A DNA stretch of 64,000 nt from CAVQJU01 sp963754955 (GTDB lineage: Bacteria; Acidobacteriota; Vicinamibacteria; Vicinamibacterales; CAVVIG01). A model generated the notes under the pieces. It had not been told where the DNA came from. It did not search any database and saw only the letters and a list, made by a program, of their open reading frames with translations. Where the stretch lies: positions 372,001 through 436,000 of the forward strand of contig CAVWHY010000003.1 in assembly GCA_963754955.1 (NCBI GenBank), in the 5' to 3' direction. Positions 50,682-59,702 of this stretch are shown in pieces (the first letter of the stretch is position 1; each line of letters starts with the position of its first letter). Made by a program: the position numbers and the translations under genes.

Positions 50682-51080
50682 GTGGCACCAGCAGCAGCGC
50701 AGTACTACGGAACGGGCCGCCGGAAAACGGCTGCCGCCCGCGTCTTTCTCCGTCCCGGCTCCGGGGCCATCAGCGTCAACCACCGCGCGTTCGAATCGTT
50801 CTTCCCCACCGAGGCGCTGCGGACCCAGATTCGCACGCCGCTCGTGCTGACGGAAACCAGCGACAAGTTCGACATCCTCGCGACGGTCGCCGGCGGCGGC
50901 GTGTCCGGACAGGCCGGCGCGGTCCGGCTGGGCATCGCCCGCGCGCTCGTCGAATTCAACGCCGAGCTCCGCAAGGCGCTCAAGAACGAAGGGCTCCTCA
51001 CGCGGGATGCACGCGCGAAAGAGCGCAAGAAGTACGGTATGGCCGGAGCGCGCAAGCGCTTCCAGTTCAGTAAACGGTAA
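50682..51080 (+). CDS. rpsI: 30S ribosomal protein S9
   Basis: 132 residues. YYGTGRRKTAAARVFLRPGS, VAGGGVSGQAGAVRLGIARAL and KKYGMAGARKRFQFSKR (the C-terminal tail that reaches the P-site tRNA) are all present. GTG start. Intact. Confidence 0.98.
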   Translation: MAPAAAQYYGTGRRKTAAARVFLRPGSGAISVNHRAFESFFPTEALRTQIRTPLVLTETSDKFDILATVAGGGVSGQAGAVRLGIARALVEFNAELRKALKNEGLLTRDARAKERKKYGMAGARKRFQFSKR

Positions 51081-51090
51081 GGGAGGCTTT

Positions 51091-51888
51091 TTGGTCGCGA
51101 TCGCATTGAAGGACCTGCTGGAGGCTGGAGTACATTTCGGTCACCAGACGAAGCGGTGGAACCCGAAGATGAAGGAATACATCTTCGGCGAGCGCAACGG
51201 CATCTACATCATGGATCTGGGCAAGACCCTGAAGTTGTTCCGTGATGCCGAAGAGTTCGTCAGCCGCCTGGCCGCCGAAGGCCGGACCATCCTGTTCGTG
51301 GGCACGAAGCGCCAGGCGAAGGACGTCATCGCCGAGGAAGCGCTGCGCTGCGGGATGTACTTCGTCAACGAACGGTGGCTCGGCGGCCTCCTGACCAACT
51401 TCGCGACCATTCAGCGCAGCCTCGGCCGGCTCCGCGACATCGAAGCCATGGCCACCGACGGCCGCTACGATACGCTGTCGAAGAAAGAAATCGCGCGCAA
51501 CGAGAAAGAGCGCAAGAAGCTGCAGAAGAACCTCGAAGGCATCCGCGGCATGACGCGCCTGCCCGACGCCGTCTTCATCGTCGACACGAAGAAGGAACAA
51601 ATCGCCGTCGATGAAGCGCGCAAACTCAAGATCCCCGTCATCGGCATCGTCGACACCAACTGCGATCCCGACGAAGTGGACTTTGTCATCCCCGGCAACG
51701 ACGACGCGCTGCGGGCCATTCGCCTGTTCGCGTCCCGCATGGCCGAGGCGGTGCTGAGCGGCCGCGGCATGAAGGAATCGGCCGACGCCGACGCCGTCCG
51801 CGAGGGCGGCGACGCCGACGATGCGGCGAGGCGGCAGGCCCCGCGCCTGCCGCGGCGTCCGCGCGAAGCCGCTCCGGCGTCCGCGTAA
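51091..51888 (+). CDS. rpsB: 30S ribosomal protein S2
   Basis: 265 residues from TTG, chosen because GGGAGG lies just upstream and VAIALKDLLEAGVHFGHQTK is the canonical N-terminus. FVGTKRQAKDVIAEEA, NERWLGGLLTNFATI and VDTNCDPDEVDFVIPGNDDA follow. An Arg/Ala/Pro-rich tail of about 30 residues extends the C-terminus. rpsB-tsf-pyrH-frr is the conserved order. Confidence 0.97.
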   Translation: MVAIALKDLLEAGVHFGHQTKRWNPKMKEYIFGERNGIYIMDLGKTLKLFRDAEEFVSRLAAEGRTILFVGTKRQAKDVIAEEALRCGMYFVNERWLGGLLTNFATIQRSLGRLRDIEAMATDGRYDTLSKKEIARNEKERKKLQKNLEGIRGMTRLPDAVFIVDTKKEQIAVDEARKLKIPVIGIVDTNCDPDEVDFVIPGNDDALRAIRLFASRMAEAVLSGRGMKESADADAVREGGDADDAARRQAPRLPRRPREAAPASA

Positions 51889-51917
51889 CGAACCATCAGG
51901 GCTATGGGCTGAAGGCT

Positions 51918-51935
51918 GAGGGCTCCCGGGCCCTC
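51918..51935 (+). other. Hairpin between rpsB and tsf
   Basis: GAGGGC and GCCCTC around a 6-base loop. A seven-T run follows only after a 24-base gap, so this is at most a weak terminator or processing signal. The flanking gggctgaaggctgag words resemble the word palindromes elsewhere. Confidence 0.35.
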
Positions 51936-51979
51936 GGCGCTTTGTGACCCCTCGCCCTATTTTTTTGTCCCGACACGCT

Positions 51980-52849
51980 ATGGCCACTATCACCGCAACC
52001 GACGTAAAGAAGCTCCGCGACCAGACCGGCGCCGGCATGATGGAATGCAAGGCGGCGCTGACCGAAGCGAACGGCGACTTCGAGGAAGCGAACACCATCC
52101 TCCGCAAGCGAGGCCTCGCCACGGCCGCGAAGAAAGCCGGCCGCGCCACGAGCGAGGGCCTCATCGCCAGCAGGCTGACCGCCGACCATTCGGCGGGCAT
52201 CCTTGTGGAAGTGAACTGCGAGTCCGACTTCGTGGCCCGCACCGACGACTTCCAGCAGTTGATGCAGGACCTCCTCACCGAAATTGAAAAGGCGGGCGAT
52301 GCCGCCGATCAGGCGTGGCTGCTGGATCCGAACGGGCCCGTGCACAAGCGCCTCGCGGCCACCATCGCCAAGCTGGGCGAAAACATGGCCGCGCCGCGCT
52401 TCGTGCGGTATGCCGGCCAGGGGTACGTCGGGCAATACATCCACATGGGCGGCAAGATCGGCGTCCAGGTGGAGTTTGCCGGCGTGACGCCGGATGTTGC
52501 CGCGAAGCCGGAGTTTACGACGCTGGTCAAGGAAATCGCGATGCAGATCGCGGCGTCGAGCCCCGGCTACGTGTCGCGCACCGCCGTTCCGGCCGACATG
52601 CTCGAGAAAGAAAAGGCCATCTACCGGGCGCAGATGGAGTCGTCCGGGAAGCCCGCCAACGTCATCGACAAGATCGTCGAGGGTAAGCTCGGCAGCTTTT
52701 ACGCGCAGGTCGTGCTGACCGACCAGGCGTCGATTCGCGACCCCAAGATGACCGTGGCGGACGTCATCGCCGCGGCGTCGAAGGGTCTCGGCGCGACGCT
52801 CACGGTTTCGCGCTTCGCGCGCCTGCGTGTCGGCGAAGGCGTTCAATAA
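51980..52849 (+). CDS. tsf: Elongation factor Ts
   Basis: 289 residues. Nucleotide exchange factor for EF-Tu. VKKLRDQTGAGMMECKAALT and EGLIASRLTADHSAGILVEVNCESDFVAR are the N-terminal signatures; a dimerisation-type core and IDKIVEGKLGSFYAQVVLTD follow. Start taken at ATG giving MATITATDVKKLR. Intact. Confidence 0.97.
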   Translation: MATITATDVKKLRDQTGAGMMECKAALTEANGDFEEANTILRKRGLATAAKKAGRATSEGLIASRLTADHSAGILVEVNCESDFVARTDDFQQLMQDLLTEIEKAGDAADQAWLLDPNGPVHKRLAATIAKLGENMAAPRFVRYAGQGYVGQYIHMGGKIGVQVEFAGVTPDVAAKPEFTTLVKEIAMQIAASSPGYVSRTAVPADMLEKEKAIYRAQMESSGKPANVIDKIVEGKLGSFYAQVVLTDQASIRDPKMTVADVIAAASKGLGATLTVSRFARLRVGEGVQ

Positions 52850-52863
52850 GGACGCCTTCGCAC

Positions 52864-52869
52864 TATAAT
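52864..52869 (+). promoter_or_regulatory. -10 box (TATAAT) of pyrH
   Basis: A perfect TATAAT 8 bases before the GTG start, with only a weak -35. This predicts a leaderless pyrH transcript in addition to read-through from rpsB-tsf. Confidence 0.5.
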
Positions 52870-52877
52870 CTCGTCTC

Positions 52878-53604
52878 GTGACTGCCCCGCCCGCGCTCGC
52901 CTATAAACGAATCCTCCTCAAAGTCTCCGGCGAAGCCCTGATGGGCGAACAGACCTACGGCATCGATCCGGAGGTCGCCAATCAAATTGCCGAGAGATGT
53001 GTCCGAAATCCAGGGCATGGGCGTGGAGACGGCCATCGTCATCGGCGGCGGCAACATCTTCCGCGGTGTCGCCGCCAGTGCTCGCGGCATGGACCGCGCG
53101 ACCGCCGACTACATGGGCATGCTGGCGACGATCATCAACGCGCTGGCGCTGCAGGACGCGCTCGAGAAGCAGGGCGTCACGACGCGCGTGGTGACCGCGA
53201 TCGAGATGCGGTCGGTGGCGGAACCGTTCATCCGGCGCCGCGCGATCCGCCACCTAGAGAAGCGCCGCGTGGTCGTCTTCGGCGGCGGCACCGGGAACCC
53301 GTATTTCAGCACCGACACGGCCGCGGCCCTGCGCGCGATGGAAATCAAGGCCGACGTCATCATGAAGGCCACCAAGGTGGACGGCGTCTACAACGCCGAT
53401 CCGATAACCCATCCGGCCGCGACGCGGTTCGATCGCATTTCGTATCTCCAGGTCCTCGAGCAGGGCCTCAAGGTCATGGACGCCACGGCGATTTCGCTGT
53501 GCATGGACAACGGGCTGCCCATCGTCGTGTTCAACCTGCGGACGCCGGGCAACATCAAGCGCGCGATCATCGGCGAGCCCATCGGGTCCCTGGTGACGGC
53601 GTGA
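52878..53604 (+). CDS. pyrH: UMP kinase (one 1-base insertion)
   Basis: Phosphorylates UMP to UDP. YKRILLKVSGEALMGEQTYG, then IVIGGGNIFRGVAAS, DYMGMLATIINALALQDALE, VFGGGTGNPYFSTDTAAALR and MDATAISLCMDNGLPIVVFN match the family. The frame breaks at about 52991-52996; removing one base joins IDPEVANQIA to DVSEIQGMGVETA. Corrected length about 241 residues, normal. GTG start. The gene is essential in bacteria, which argues for a sequence error. Confidence 0.94.
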
Positions 53605-53661
53605 AGTAAGTTTGAAGTTCAAAGTACAAAGTCGAGAAGTCTGTAGCGGCAGAGGGCTGGC

Positions 53662-54231
53662 ATGGACGCGAACGACCTGAAAAGCCTGTTCACGGAAGCG
53701 ACCAAGCGCATGGCGGCGGCGCTCGATCACGTCAAGCACGAGTTAGGCGGCGTGCGCACCGGCCGCGCATCGGTCACGATTCTCGACAGCGTGCACGTGG
53801 AAGCCTACGGCTCCAGGATGCCGCTCAACCAGCTCGCGGGACTCTCCGTCCCCGAGCCCACGATGATCGTCGCCCAGCCGTTCGACCCCTCGCAGCTCGG
53901 CGCGATCGAAAAGGCGATCCGGTCGTCGGACCTCGGGCTCAACCCGGCCAACGACGGCAAGGTCGTGCGGATCCCCATTCCGTCGCTGACGGAGGATCGC
54001 CGCAAGGAGCTCTCACGCCACGTGCACAAGCTCGCCGAGGAAGGGCGCAACAGCGTCCGCACTGTCCGCCGCGACGCCAACGAACGGCTGAAGAAGCTCC
54101 TCAAGGATCACAAGATCTCGGAAGACGACGAGCGGAAGGGCCTCGAAGAGGTTCAGCGGATCACGGACAACCACATCAAGCTGATCGACGATGCGCAGAA
54201 GAAGAAGGACACCGAGCTGCTCGGGCGATAA
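53662..54231 (+). CDS. frr: Ribosome recycling factor
   Basis: 189 residues. LKSLFTEATKRMAAALDHVK, LGGVRTGRASVTILDSVHVE, YGSRMPLNQLAGLSVPEPTM, IPIPSLTEDRRKELSRHVHK are standard RRF blocks; length is normal. Intact. It is the last gene of the translation run, followed by a repeat-bearing gap. Confidence 0.97.
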   Translation: MDANDLKSLFTEATKRMAAALDHVKHELGGVRTGRASVTILDSVHVEAYGSRMPLNQLAGLSVPEPTMIVAQPFDPSQLGAIEKAIRSSDLGLNPANDGKVVRIPIPSLTEDRRKELSRHVHKLAEEGRNSVRTVRRDANERLKKLLKDHKISEDDERKGLEEVQRITDNHIKLIDDAQKKKDTELLGR

Positions 54232-54232
54232 C

Positions 54233-54332
54233 GGGCGGCCACAGATCCAAGGTGCTGGGCGGCCACAGTTTCCGAGGTGCTTCTTGCGCCCACGGTCGCA
54301 AGGTGCGTGGCGCCCACGGTCGCAAAAGTGCT
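54233..54332. repeat. Four degenerate tandem repeats of 24-26 bases after frr
   Basis: Units begin gggcggccacag, gggcggccacag, gcgcccacggtcgc and gcgcccacggtcgc, and end in (a)aggtgc or aagtgct. The last unit's gcaaaagtgct is mirrored near 54371-54380 by agcactttgc. A similar stretch, ggggtcgcacagttcgcg, lies at about 60915, after rtcB. The layout is tandem without spacers, so it is not a CRISPR array. Confidence 0.55.
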
Positions 54333-54413
54333 GAATGATCGCGCAGCCAGCACGTAGCGATCGCCTTCTGAGCACTTTGCTTGATCGCGCCAGTGCACAT
54401 GCGCGATGACTTC

Positions 54414-55154
54414 TTAGACAATCTGATCGAACGTCCTGATCGTTTCCGCTTCCGCGTAAGCGACCGTCTTGTTGCCCGGCCGTTCCGCCAGCAGCACCTG
54501 ACAGCCCGCCGCTCTCGCGGCATCGAGCTCGGCCGGCGTATCTGAGACGAACAGCAGTTCTTGAGCAGGACGATTCAACTCGGCCGAGATCCGGCGATAG
54601 CTGTCTGGCCATCGTTTGGCGCCGACGCCGGTGTCGAAGAAGGCCGCGATGAAAGCCGTGAGGTCCCCCTGTTCCGTGGCGCCGAACAGCAGCCGCTGCG
54701 CGAGCACGCTGCCCGACGAGTAGATGGCGAGTGTTACCGACGCCTCGCGCCAGCGCGCAAATGCGCGCGGAACATCCGGGAAGACGTGCCCTTTCAGTTC
54801 GCCCGTCCGGTACCCGCCTTCCCAGATGAGACCCTGGAGCCGCTTGAGCGCCGGCGACTTCACGTCTCGATCCATCAGCCACTCCAGGTAGCCCGCCGCC
54901 GATTCGGGCACCTCGTCGTTCCAGGGGGGCACGGCACGGCGCCCGGCAGCATCGCCGGCCCATTCGGCGCGCAGCAGCGCGAGTGCCTCGCGAATCGCGT
55001 GGCGATCGTCGCCCGATCCATCAGCCAGGAAGCGACGGAGATGTGCCCGCGCGAACGGAAACAAGACCTCGTACACGAAGGCGATGGATGTGGTCGTGCC
55101 CTCGATATCGAGAAGGATCGCGCGGACGCCGCGATCCGTCAGGCGAAAGTTCAC
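54414..55154 (-). CDS. mtnC: Enolase-phosphatase E1 of methionine salvage
   Basis: 246-residue HAD protein. AILLDIEGTTTSIAFVYEVL carries the nucleophile motif, IYSSGSVLAQRLLFGATEQG motif II, and GAKRWPDSYRRI, LFVSDTPAELDAARAAGCQV motifs III-IV. Converts the diketo phosphate to acireductone. The GTG start overlaps the mtnD stop (GTGA). It is the last gene of mtnB-mtnD-mtnC. Confidence 0.93.
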   Translation of the reverse strand: MNFRLTDRGVRAILLDIEGTTTSIAFVYEVLFPFARAHLRRFLADGSGDDRHAIREALALLRAEWAGDAAGRRAVPPWNDEVPESAAGYLEWLMDRDVKSPALKRLQGLIWEGGYRTGELKGHVFPDVPRAFARWREASVTLAIYSSGSVLAQRLLFGATEQGDLTAFIAAFFDTGVGAKRWPDSYRRISAELNRPAQELLFVSDTPAELDAARAAGCQVLLAERPGNKTVAYAEAETIRTFDQIV

Positions 55155-55705
55155 GCGCGCGGGAAGTAAGCCGGGCCGAAGCAGACGGGCTCGAAGCCGC
55201 GGTCGACTCCGCTCGCCGTGTAATGCGGCGTCCAGCCCGACGGATCCTGAAACAGCCGGATCGCGCGAATGCGCCGATCTCCGCAGAGATCGAACCAGTG
55301 GTGGGTGCCTCGCGGCACCCGGATCAGGTCTCCAGGCTCGACTTCGATCGCGAACACGGGGCCGTCGGGCGGATGAATGTGAAACAGCCCGCGGCCCTCG
55401 ACGATGAGACGGACCTCGTCCTCGTCGTGCCAGTGCTCGGAGTTGAACCGGGCGAGCATCGCGTCGAGGCCCGGCGTGTCGGCTTTCACGTCGATCACGT
55501 CCGCGGTGACGTAGCCGCCGCGCGTCTTGAGCTCGGCGATCTTGGCGGCATAGGCGGCCAGCACCTGATCGGCCGTTGCGCCGGCGGCGATGTCTGCGCC
55601 GACAGCCGCTCGCTCGAAATCGATGCCCTGCTCCGCGAGAAACGCCGCGATAGCGGCTTCGTCGCTCAACGTGCGGTTCTGTTCAGGAATCCTCAAGATG
55701 GCCAT
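55151..55705 (-). CDS. mtnD: Acireductone dioxygenase
   Basis: 184-residue cupin. The metal site is HWHDEDEVR (His, His, Glu) with a later His in GTHHWFDL. VEGRGLFHIHPPDGPVFAIE and LIRVPRGTHHWFD are the cupin strands. With Fe it forms the methionine precursor 2-oxo-4-methylthiobutyrate. Start ATG lies 13 bases inside the end of mtnB. Confidence 0.93.
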   Translation of the reverse strand: MAILRIPEQNRTLSDEAAIAAFLAEQGIDFERAAVGADIAAGATADQVLAAYAAKIAELKTRGGYVTADVIDVKADTPGLDAMLARFNSEHWHDEDEVRLIVEGRGLFHIHPPDGPVFAIEVEPGDLIRVPRGTHHWFDLCGDRRIRAIRLFQDPSGWTPHYTASGVDRGFEPVCFGPAYFPRA

Positions 55706-56382
55706 GATGGACCTCCCGGCGCGGCCGCGACCCCGGCCCGCGCCTGCGTGCGCCCGATCGTTTCGAACAGGAACTCGAGAATCTCGACGTGACGTTCGGC
55801 GTCCGCGAGCGTGTCGCCCCAGGTGTACAGGCCGTGACGCCGCAGAAGAAACGCGTGGGCGCCGGGATGCTGTGCGAGCAGCCCGCGCACACGCAAGGCC
55901 AGACGCGTCATGTCCTGATCGTTGTCGATCACCGGGACGAGCTCCTGGTGCTCGTGCGTCGTCACGCCGGACAGCCCCTTCAGCATCTCGTAGCCTTCTA
56001 TCACGATCCCGGGCGGGCCCGCCTGCGCGGCCGAGCCCATGTGAAACTGCCCTGAAAGCATCGTGCTCCAAACCGAGTGCGTGTGCAAGACTGCCCCGGC
56101 AGCCCGAAGCCTGGCGATTTCGACATGGAGAAGGGTTTCCGCCGATGGCTTTCCCCGGCGGCGCCCCACGACGCGGCCGCGATCGTCGCACTCGAGGATG
56201 TCCGTCGGGCGCAGGGCCCCCTTCGGCAGCGAGCTGGCCGTAATTGCGAGGCGCAGCGGGCGCCGCGACACGACCGCGCTGAAATTTCCGCTGGTCCCCA
56301 GCGCCCACCCGCGCGCGTAGAACGCGCGGCCGATCGCAGCAAGCGCCGTGGCCGTTTTCACAAACGAGTTATCGCGACCCAT
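55693..56382 (-). CDS. mtnB: Methylthioribulose-1-phosphate dehydratase
   Basis: 229-residue class II aldolase-fold protein. GWALGTSGNFSAVVSRRPLR, LLHVEIARLRAAGAVLHTHS, THEHQELVPVIDNDQD and AFLLRRHGLYTWGDTLADAE contain the zinc-binding His residues. First of the three salvage genes; mtnA (isomerase) and mtnK/mtnP are not in the window. Confidence 0.92.
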   Translation of the reverse strand: MGRDNSFVKTATALAAIGRAFYARGWALGTSGNFSAVVSRRPLRLAITASSLPKGALRPTDILECDDRGRVVGRRRGKPSAETLLHVEIARLRAAGAVLHTHSVWSTMLSGQFHMGSAAQAGPPGIVIEGYEMLKGLSGVTTHEHQELVPVIDNDQDMTRLALRVRGLLAQHPGAHAFLLRRHGLYTWGDTLADAERHVEILEFLFETIGRTQARAGVAAAPGGPSWPS

Positions 56383-56439
56383 CGTGCCTTTCCCAACCTA
56401 CCCGACCTACCCGCCACCCGACCCCGACTCACCCGACCT

Positions 56440-57522
56440 TCAATCTCCGAACGTGACGCCCAGCGCTCTTGCCGTCCGCAGGAGATCGAAATCGAGCGGC
56501 ACGGTCTTCGTCTTCCCCACCACGTCCTCAAGCCTCCGCGCGACGATGTCGGGCGGCGCGAACGCCACCATCGTGCCGAACTGGCCTTGCATCACCTGCT
56601 CGACCGCGCAGCCGCCGAATCGCGTCGCGAGCAGGCGATCGAAGCTCGTGGGCGCGCCGCCGCGCTGCAGGTGGCCGAGCACGACGGACCGGGCTTCCTT
56701 GCCCGCCAGCTGTCCCAGGGCCGCGCATACGAGTGCCCCGATGCCGCCCAGGCGTTCGGCGCGCACGCCGGTGGCGTCTTCGATGAGTGAAATCCGGCCG
56801 CCTCTCGGATAGGCGCCTTCGGCCACCACGACGATGCTGAACTTGGCGCCCAGGCGGTCGCGCTCGCGAAGCCGCTCCGCTACGATCGCCAGGTCGAACG
56901 GCACCTCGGGGATCAGGATGGCGTCGGCGCCGCCGGCCACGCCCGCATAGAGGGCAATCCAGCCCGCATACCGCCCCATCACCTCGACGATCATGATGCG
57001 GTGATGGGCTTCGGCCGTCGTGTGCAGGCGGTCGATCGCGTCGGTGGCGAAGGCGACGGCCGTGTCGAATCCGAAACAGTTCGTCGTGCCGACGATGTCG
57101 TTGTCGATGGTCTTCGGGACGCCGACCACGGGGATGCCGCGCTTGCAGAACTGATGCGAGATGGCCAGCGTCCCGTCGCCGCCGATGGTCACCAGCGCGT
57201 CGAGTTTCATGCGGTGGAACATCTCGACGACGCGTTCGCCGTATGCGCGCGGACCGTCGGAGGTGTTGACGAGCGAGTCGAACGGGTTGCCGTGATTGAG
57301 CGTGCCGAGGATGGTGCCGCCGAGCCGGAGGATGCCCGTGACGTCGCGCGGGGTCAGGACGCGGGATCGGTTCGTTTCGAGCAGCCCGTCGAAGCTGTCT
57401 TCGAGGCCCAGGCACTCGACGCCGCGGCCGGCAGCGGCCTTGACGACGGCGCGGATGACGGCATTCAGGCCGGGCGCGTCGCCGCCGCCCGTCAGGATGC
57501 CGAGCTTCTTGATGGTGGGCAT
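56440..57522 (-). CDS. pfkA: 6-phosphofructokinase
   Basis: 360 residues. LGILTGGGDAPGLNAVIRAV, TIGGDGTLAISHQF, VGVPKTIDNDIVGTTNCFGF, VEVMGRYAGWIALYAG and GHLQRGGAPTSFDRLLATRF are family blocks. GGDG (Gly at the position that is Asp in PPi enzymes) suggests ATP use, while PKTIDND has the Lys more usual in PPi-type and group III enzymes. A mixed ATP-type group III enzyme is most likely. Intact. Confidence 0.93.
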   Translation of the reverse strand: MPTIKKLGILTGGGDAPGLNAVIRAVVKAAAGRGVECLGLEDSFDGLLETNRSRVLTPRDVTGILRLGGTILGTLNHGNPFDSLVNTSDGPRAYGERVVEMFHRMKLDALVTIGGDGTLAISHQFCKRGIPVVGVPKTIDNDIVGTTNCFGFDTAVAFATDAIDRLHTTAEAHHRIMIVEVMGRYAGWIALYAGVAGGADAILIPEVPFDLAIVAERLRERDRLGAKFSIVVVAEGAYPRGGRISLIEDATGVRAERLGGIGALVCAALGQLAGKEARSVVLGHLQRGGAPTSFDRLLATRFGGCAVEQVMQGQFGTMVAFAPPDIVARRLEDVVGKTKTVPLDFDLLRTARALGVTFGD

Positions 57523-57639
57523 GTGCAGCGACTATAGCAAATGCCCCGATCCCGTCAGGCGCGGCGCGTTGCGGCAGAGCAAACCGGGGTGTTACACTGA
57601 AGGTTCGTCGGCACGCCGGATTACCACTCACCACCGAGT

Positions 57640-57715
<76 letters not shown>

Positions 57716-57919
57716 ACCTTCCCTCATGATCGCAGACGAAGGTTGCCAACCGTCGCCGAAGCGGCGAAGGTCGGCTCCGTCAATGACCGAACGAGCTTCG
57801 GTTGGCGAGCCAACCTTCCTTCAGCATCGCACTCGTCCCCGTCGTGCTGCTTCTCTGCGCTTCAACGTCGACCGCGCGGATCTGCTCGGTGCGTGCGGGA
57901 GCTCTCGGACGCGCGAAGT

Positions 57920-58060
57920 CTAGTAGCCGAGCCACCGTCGAACGGACTCCCAGAGCACGACAAGCAGGATCACACCGACGATCGAAAAATTGATTGTGTC
58001 GTGCAACCTGCTCCACCAGGGCCGGTCGCTCCAGCGCCTGCTCCACCAATGGCCGCTCAT
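57920..58060 (-). CDS. Small single-pass membrane protein, unknown
   Basis: 46 codons, starting MSGHWWSRRWSDRPWWSRL with many Trp and Arg, then one hydrophobic helix (FSIVGVILLVVLWESV) and a short basic tail ending WLGY. I do not recognise it. The amphipathic Trp/Arg start plus a helix is a plausible real small membrane protein. No strong ribosome site. It lies 10 bases after the carbonic-anhydrase relic on the same strand. Confidence 0.45.
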   Translation of the reverse strand: MSGHWWSRRWSDRPWWSRLHDTINFSIVGVILLVVLWESVRRWLGY

Positions 58061-58070
58061 GCCTCGCGCC

Positions 58071-58229
58071 TCAGAGATGCACTACCCTCGCGACACGCCT
58101 GCCGTCGATTCGCTCTTCGCTCGGGTGATGGAAATGAAGCTGCATCAGCTGGTACCGCTTGTCACGAACGCTGATGAAGCTGCCGGGCGCGTGGTTGATC
58201 GTAATCGTGAGCTCCAGGACCGGGCCAGT
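58071..58229 (-). pseudogene. Alpha-carbonic anhydrase remnant
   Basis: An open stretch with no start codon reads LELTITINHAPGSFISVRDK, then YQLMQLHFHHPSEERIDGRR and stops after VVHL. LHFHHPSE matches the FHFHSPSEH zinc-site core of alpha-carbonic anhydrases, and the preceding strand resembles the INNGHT...PGS region. A stop codon lies directly upstream, and both the N-terminal half and the rest of the C-terminus are absent. About 50 codons remain, so it is a decayed or truncated gene. Confidence 0.65.
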
Positions 58230-58306
58230 CTAGCTGATCTCGCGGCGACAAATCCGTCGCCAGCTTAAACGAGAGGACGGCGGTGGCCCGCCGCCCTCTG
58301 CACGAC

Positions 58307-58681
58307 TTACATGTTGGACGTGTAGGGCACGCGGTAGTATCCGTGGACCTGTTCACCGTAGGCGCGATCGTACTGCGGCTCCTGGCCCGCCTTGTAGGAC
58401 GGCGCTTCCTGCAGGACCCGTTTGTCCAGGTCGACGACATAGCCGCCGCGGCTGGTGTCGTAGGTCAGCATGTTCCACGGCAGTGGATGATAACTGTCAC
58501 CCATGCCAAGGAACCCGCCGAATGACATCACCGCGTATTCCGCCTTGCCCGACCGTTTGTCGACCATGAAGTTATAGACCGAGCCCAGCTTCTCTCCCTG
58601 TCGGTTGTACACAGCCGTGCCTTCGACTTTATTCGACGCGATCAGACGATGGGTTTCCTCGATTTTCGCTTCGGTTGCCAT
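58307..58681 (-). CDS. PRC-barrel domain protein
   Basis: 124 residues. LIASNKVEGTAVYNRQGEKL, SVYNFMVDKRSGKAEYAVMS, FGGFLGMGDSYHPLPWNML form a PRC-barrel as in photosynthetic reaction-centre H-chain-like stress proteins. The tail is Tyr/Gln-rich. A good AAGGAGGA ribosome site lies upstream. Cytoplasmic; role unknown. Confidence 0.88.
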   Translation of the reverse strand: MATEAKIEETHRLIASNKVEGTAVYNRQGEKLGSVYNFMVDKRSGKAEYAVMSFGGFLGMGDSYHPLPWNMLTYDTSRGGYVVDLDKRVLQEAPSYKAGQEPQYDRAYGEQVHGYYRVPYTSNM

Positions 58682-58843
58682 GACTCCTCCTTGATCTCAA
58701 ACGTACGGGAGTAACAGGGCTTGCCCTCCCAGGAGCTGGCAATTCATGATTCACGCCAACTCGATTGTTCGCGGCTCAGTTCCAGCGTACCAAGCTCCTC
58801 GTTGCTGCGTGCTCGTCTGCCGGCCGCGCGAATGGCGGATGCC

Positions 58844-59544
58844 TCACGTCGGCCCACTCGCCGAACCGCGCTCGCCGGGTTTCACGCCGGTCATGCACAG
58901 CGATCCGATCACGTGATTCGCGGCGTCGCGCGCCGGGTCATAGCTTCTGCGGACCACGTCGACGAAGCCCGCGGACTGGAGCACGCGCGCCAGCGTTTCC
59001 TCGCCGTAGGCGTACTTGTGCTCGCGGCCCTGCCGGAACAGATAGTGCACGCAGTGCATCGGCGTGTCGCACCACTTCGGCCCCCACCATCGGTCCATCG
59101 GAAACCCCACCTCGCGCCGGGCGACATATTCGGCAATGAGTCCTTCGGCGTCAGGCACGACAATGTCCAGTAATCCGCCGGGAGCGAGCACGCGACGGCA
59201 CTCGCGCAGGAACAGCAGTGCCTCCGACGGCGCGTTGGGCGTTTCAAGGTTCCAACCGAGGGAATCGAGGACGTTCGGATAGTCGAGGTGCTCGAAAAAG
59301 TGCTCCGTGTAGATTTCGGTGATCGTGTTGCTGGAAAACGGCAACGGCTCGCGCAAATCGGGGGGAGGTCGGCGCCGGGACCGAACAGATCGACGTTGAT
59401 CCACCCGTTCTTGCCATGATCCCCGCATGCGAGATGCAGCCGACGCGGGCCACTGGCGGTCTCGAACCTGGGCGCCTGACGACACGAGGCGCTGTACAAA
59501 CCGTCGAAACATGCTGGCTCCACCGCCATGACAGCGTTGCTCAT
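58844..59544 (-). CDS. SAM-dependent methyltransferase-like protein (frame broken in a G-run)
   Basis: About 233 residues. RLHLACGDHGKNGWINVDLF is the SAM-binding motif I, and TEIYTEHFFEHLDYPN and LRECRRVLAPGGLLDIVVPD are later motifs of class I methyltransferases acting on small molecules or sugars. The frame breaks at the G-run 59360-59365; seven Gs in place of six would restore it. This is the only case here that looks like a loss. It is divergent from rtcB. Confidence 0.75.
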
Positions 59545-59702
59545 TACTGAGCGACGTAGCCGCACATCGTACCCATGATAACGGTGCCCCTCGCCGCGGG
59601 TAGGGCTTCGGTTAGCCATGCACAAGGTCAACCGCTGACGGTCTCCTTTCGAGGGTATCCAGCGTCGCTTGACCGCTCTGTCTGAACCCCGTTAGTTTCA
59701 AC

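Noticed and set aside
54233..54332. CRISPR array
   Set aside because: Repeats are contiguous and degenerate with no unique spacers, and no cas genes are near.
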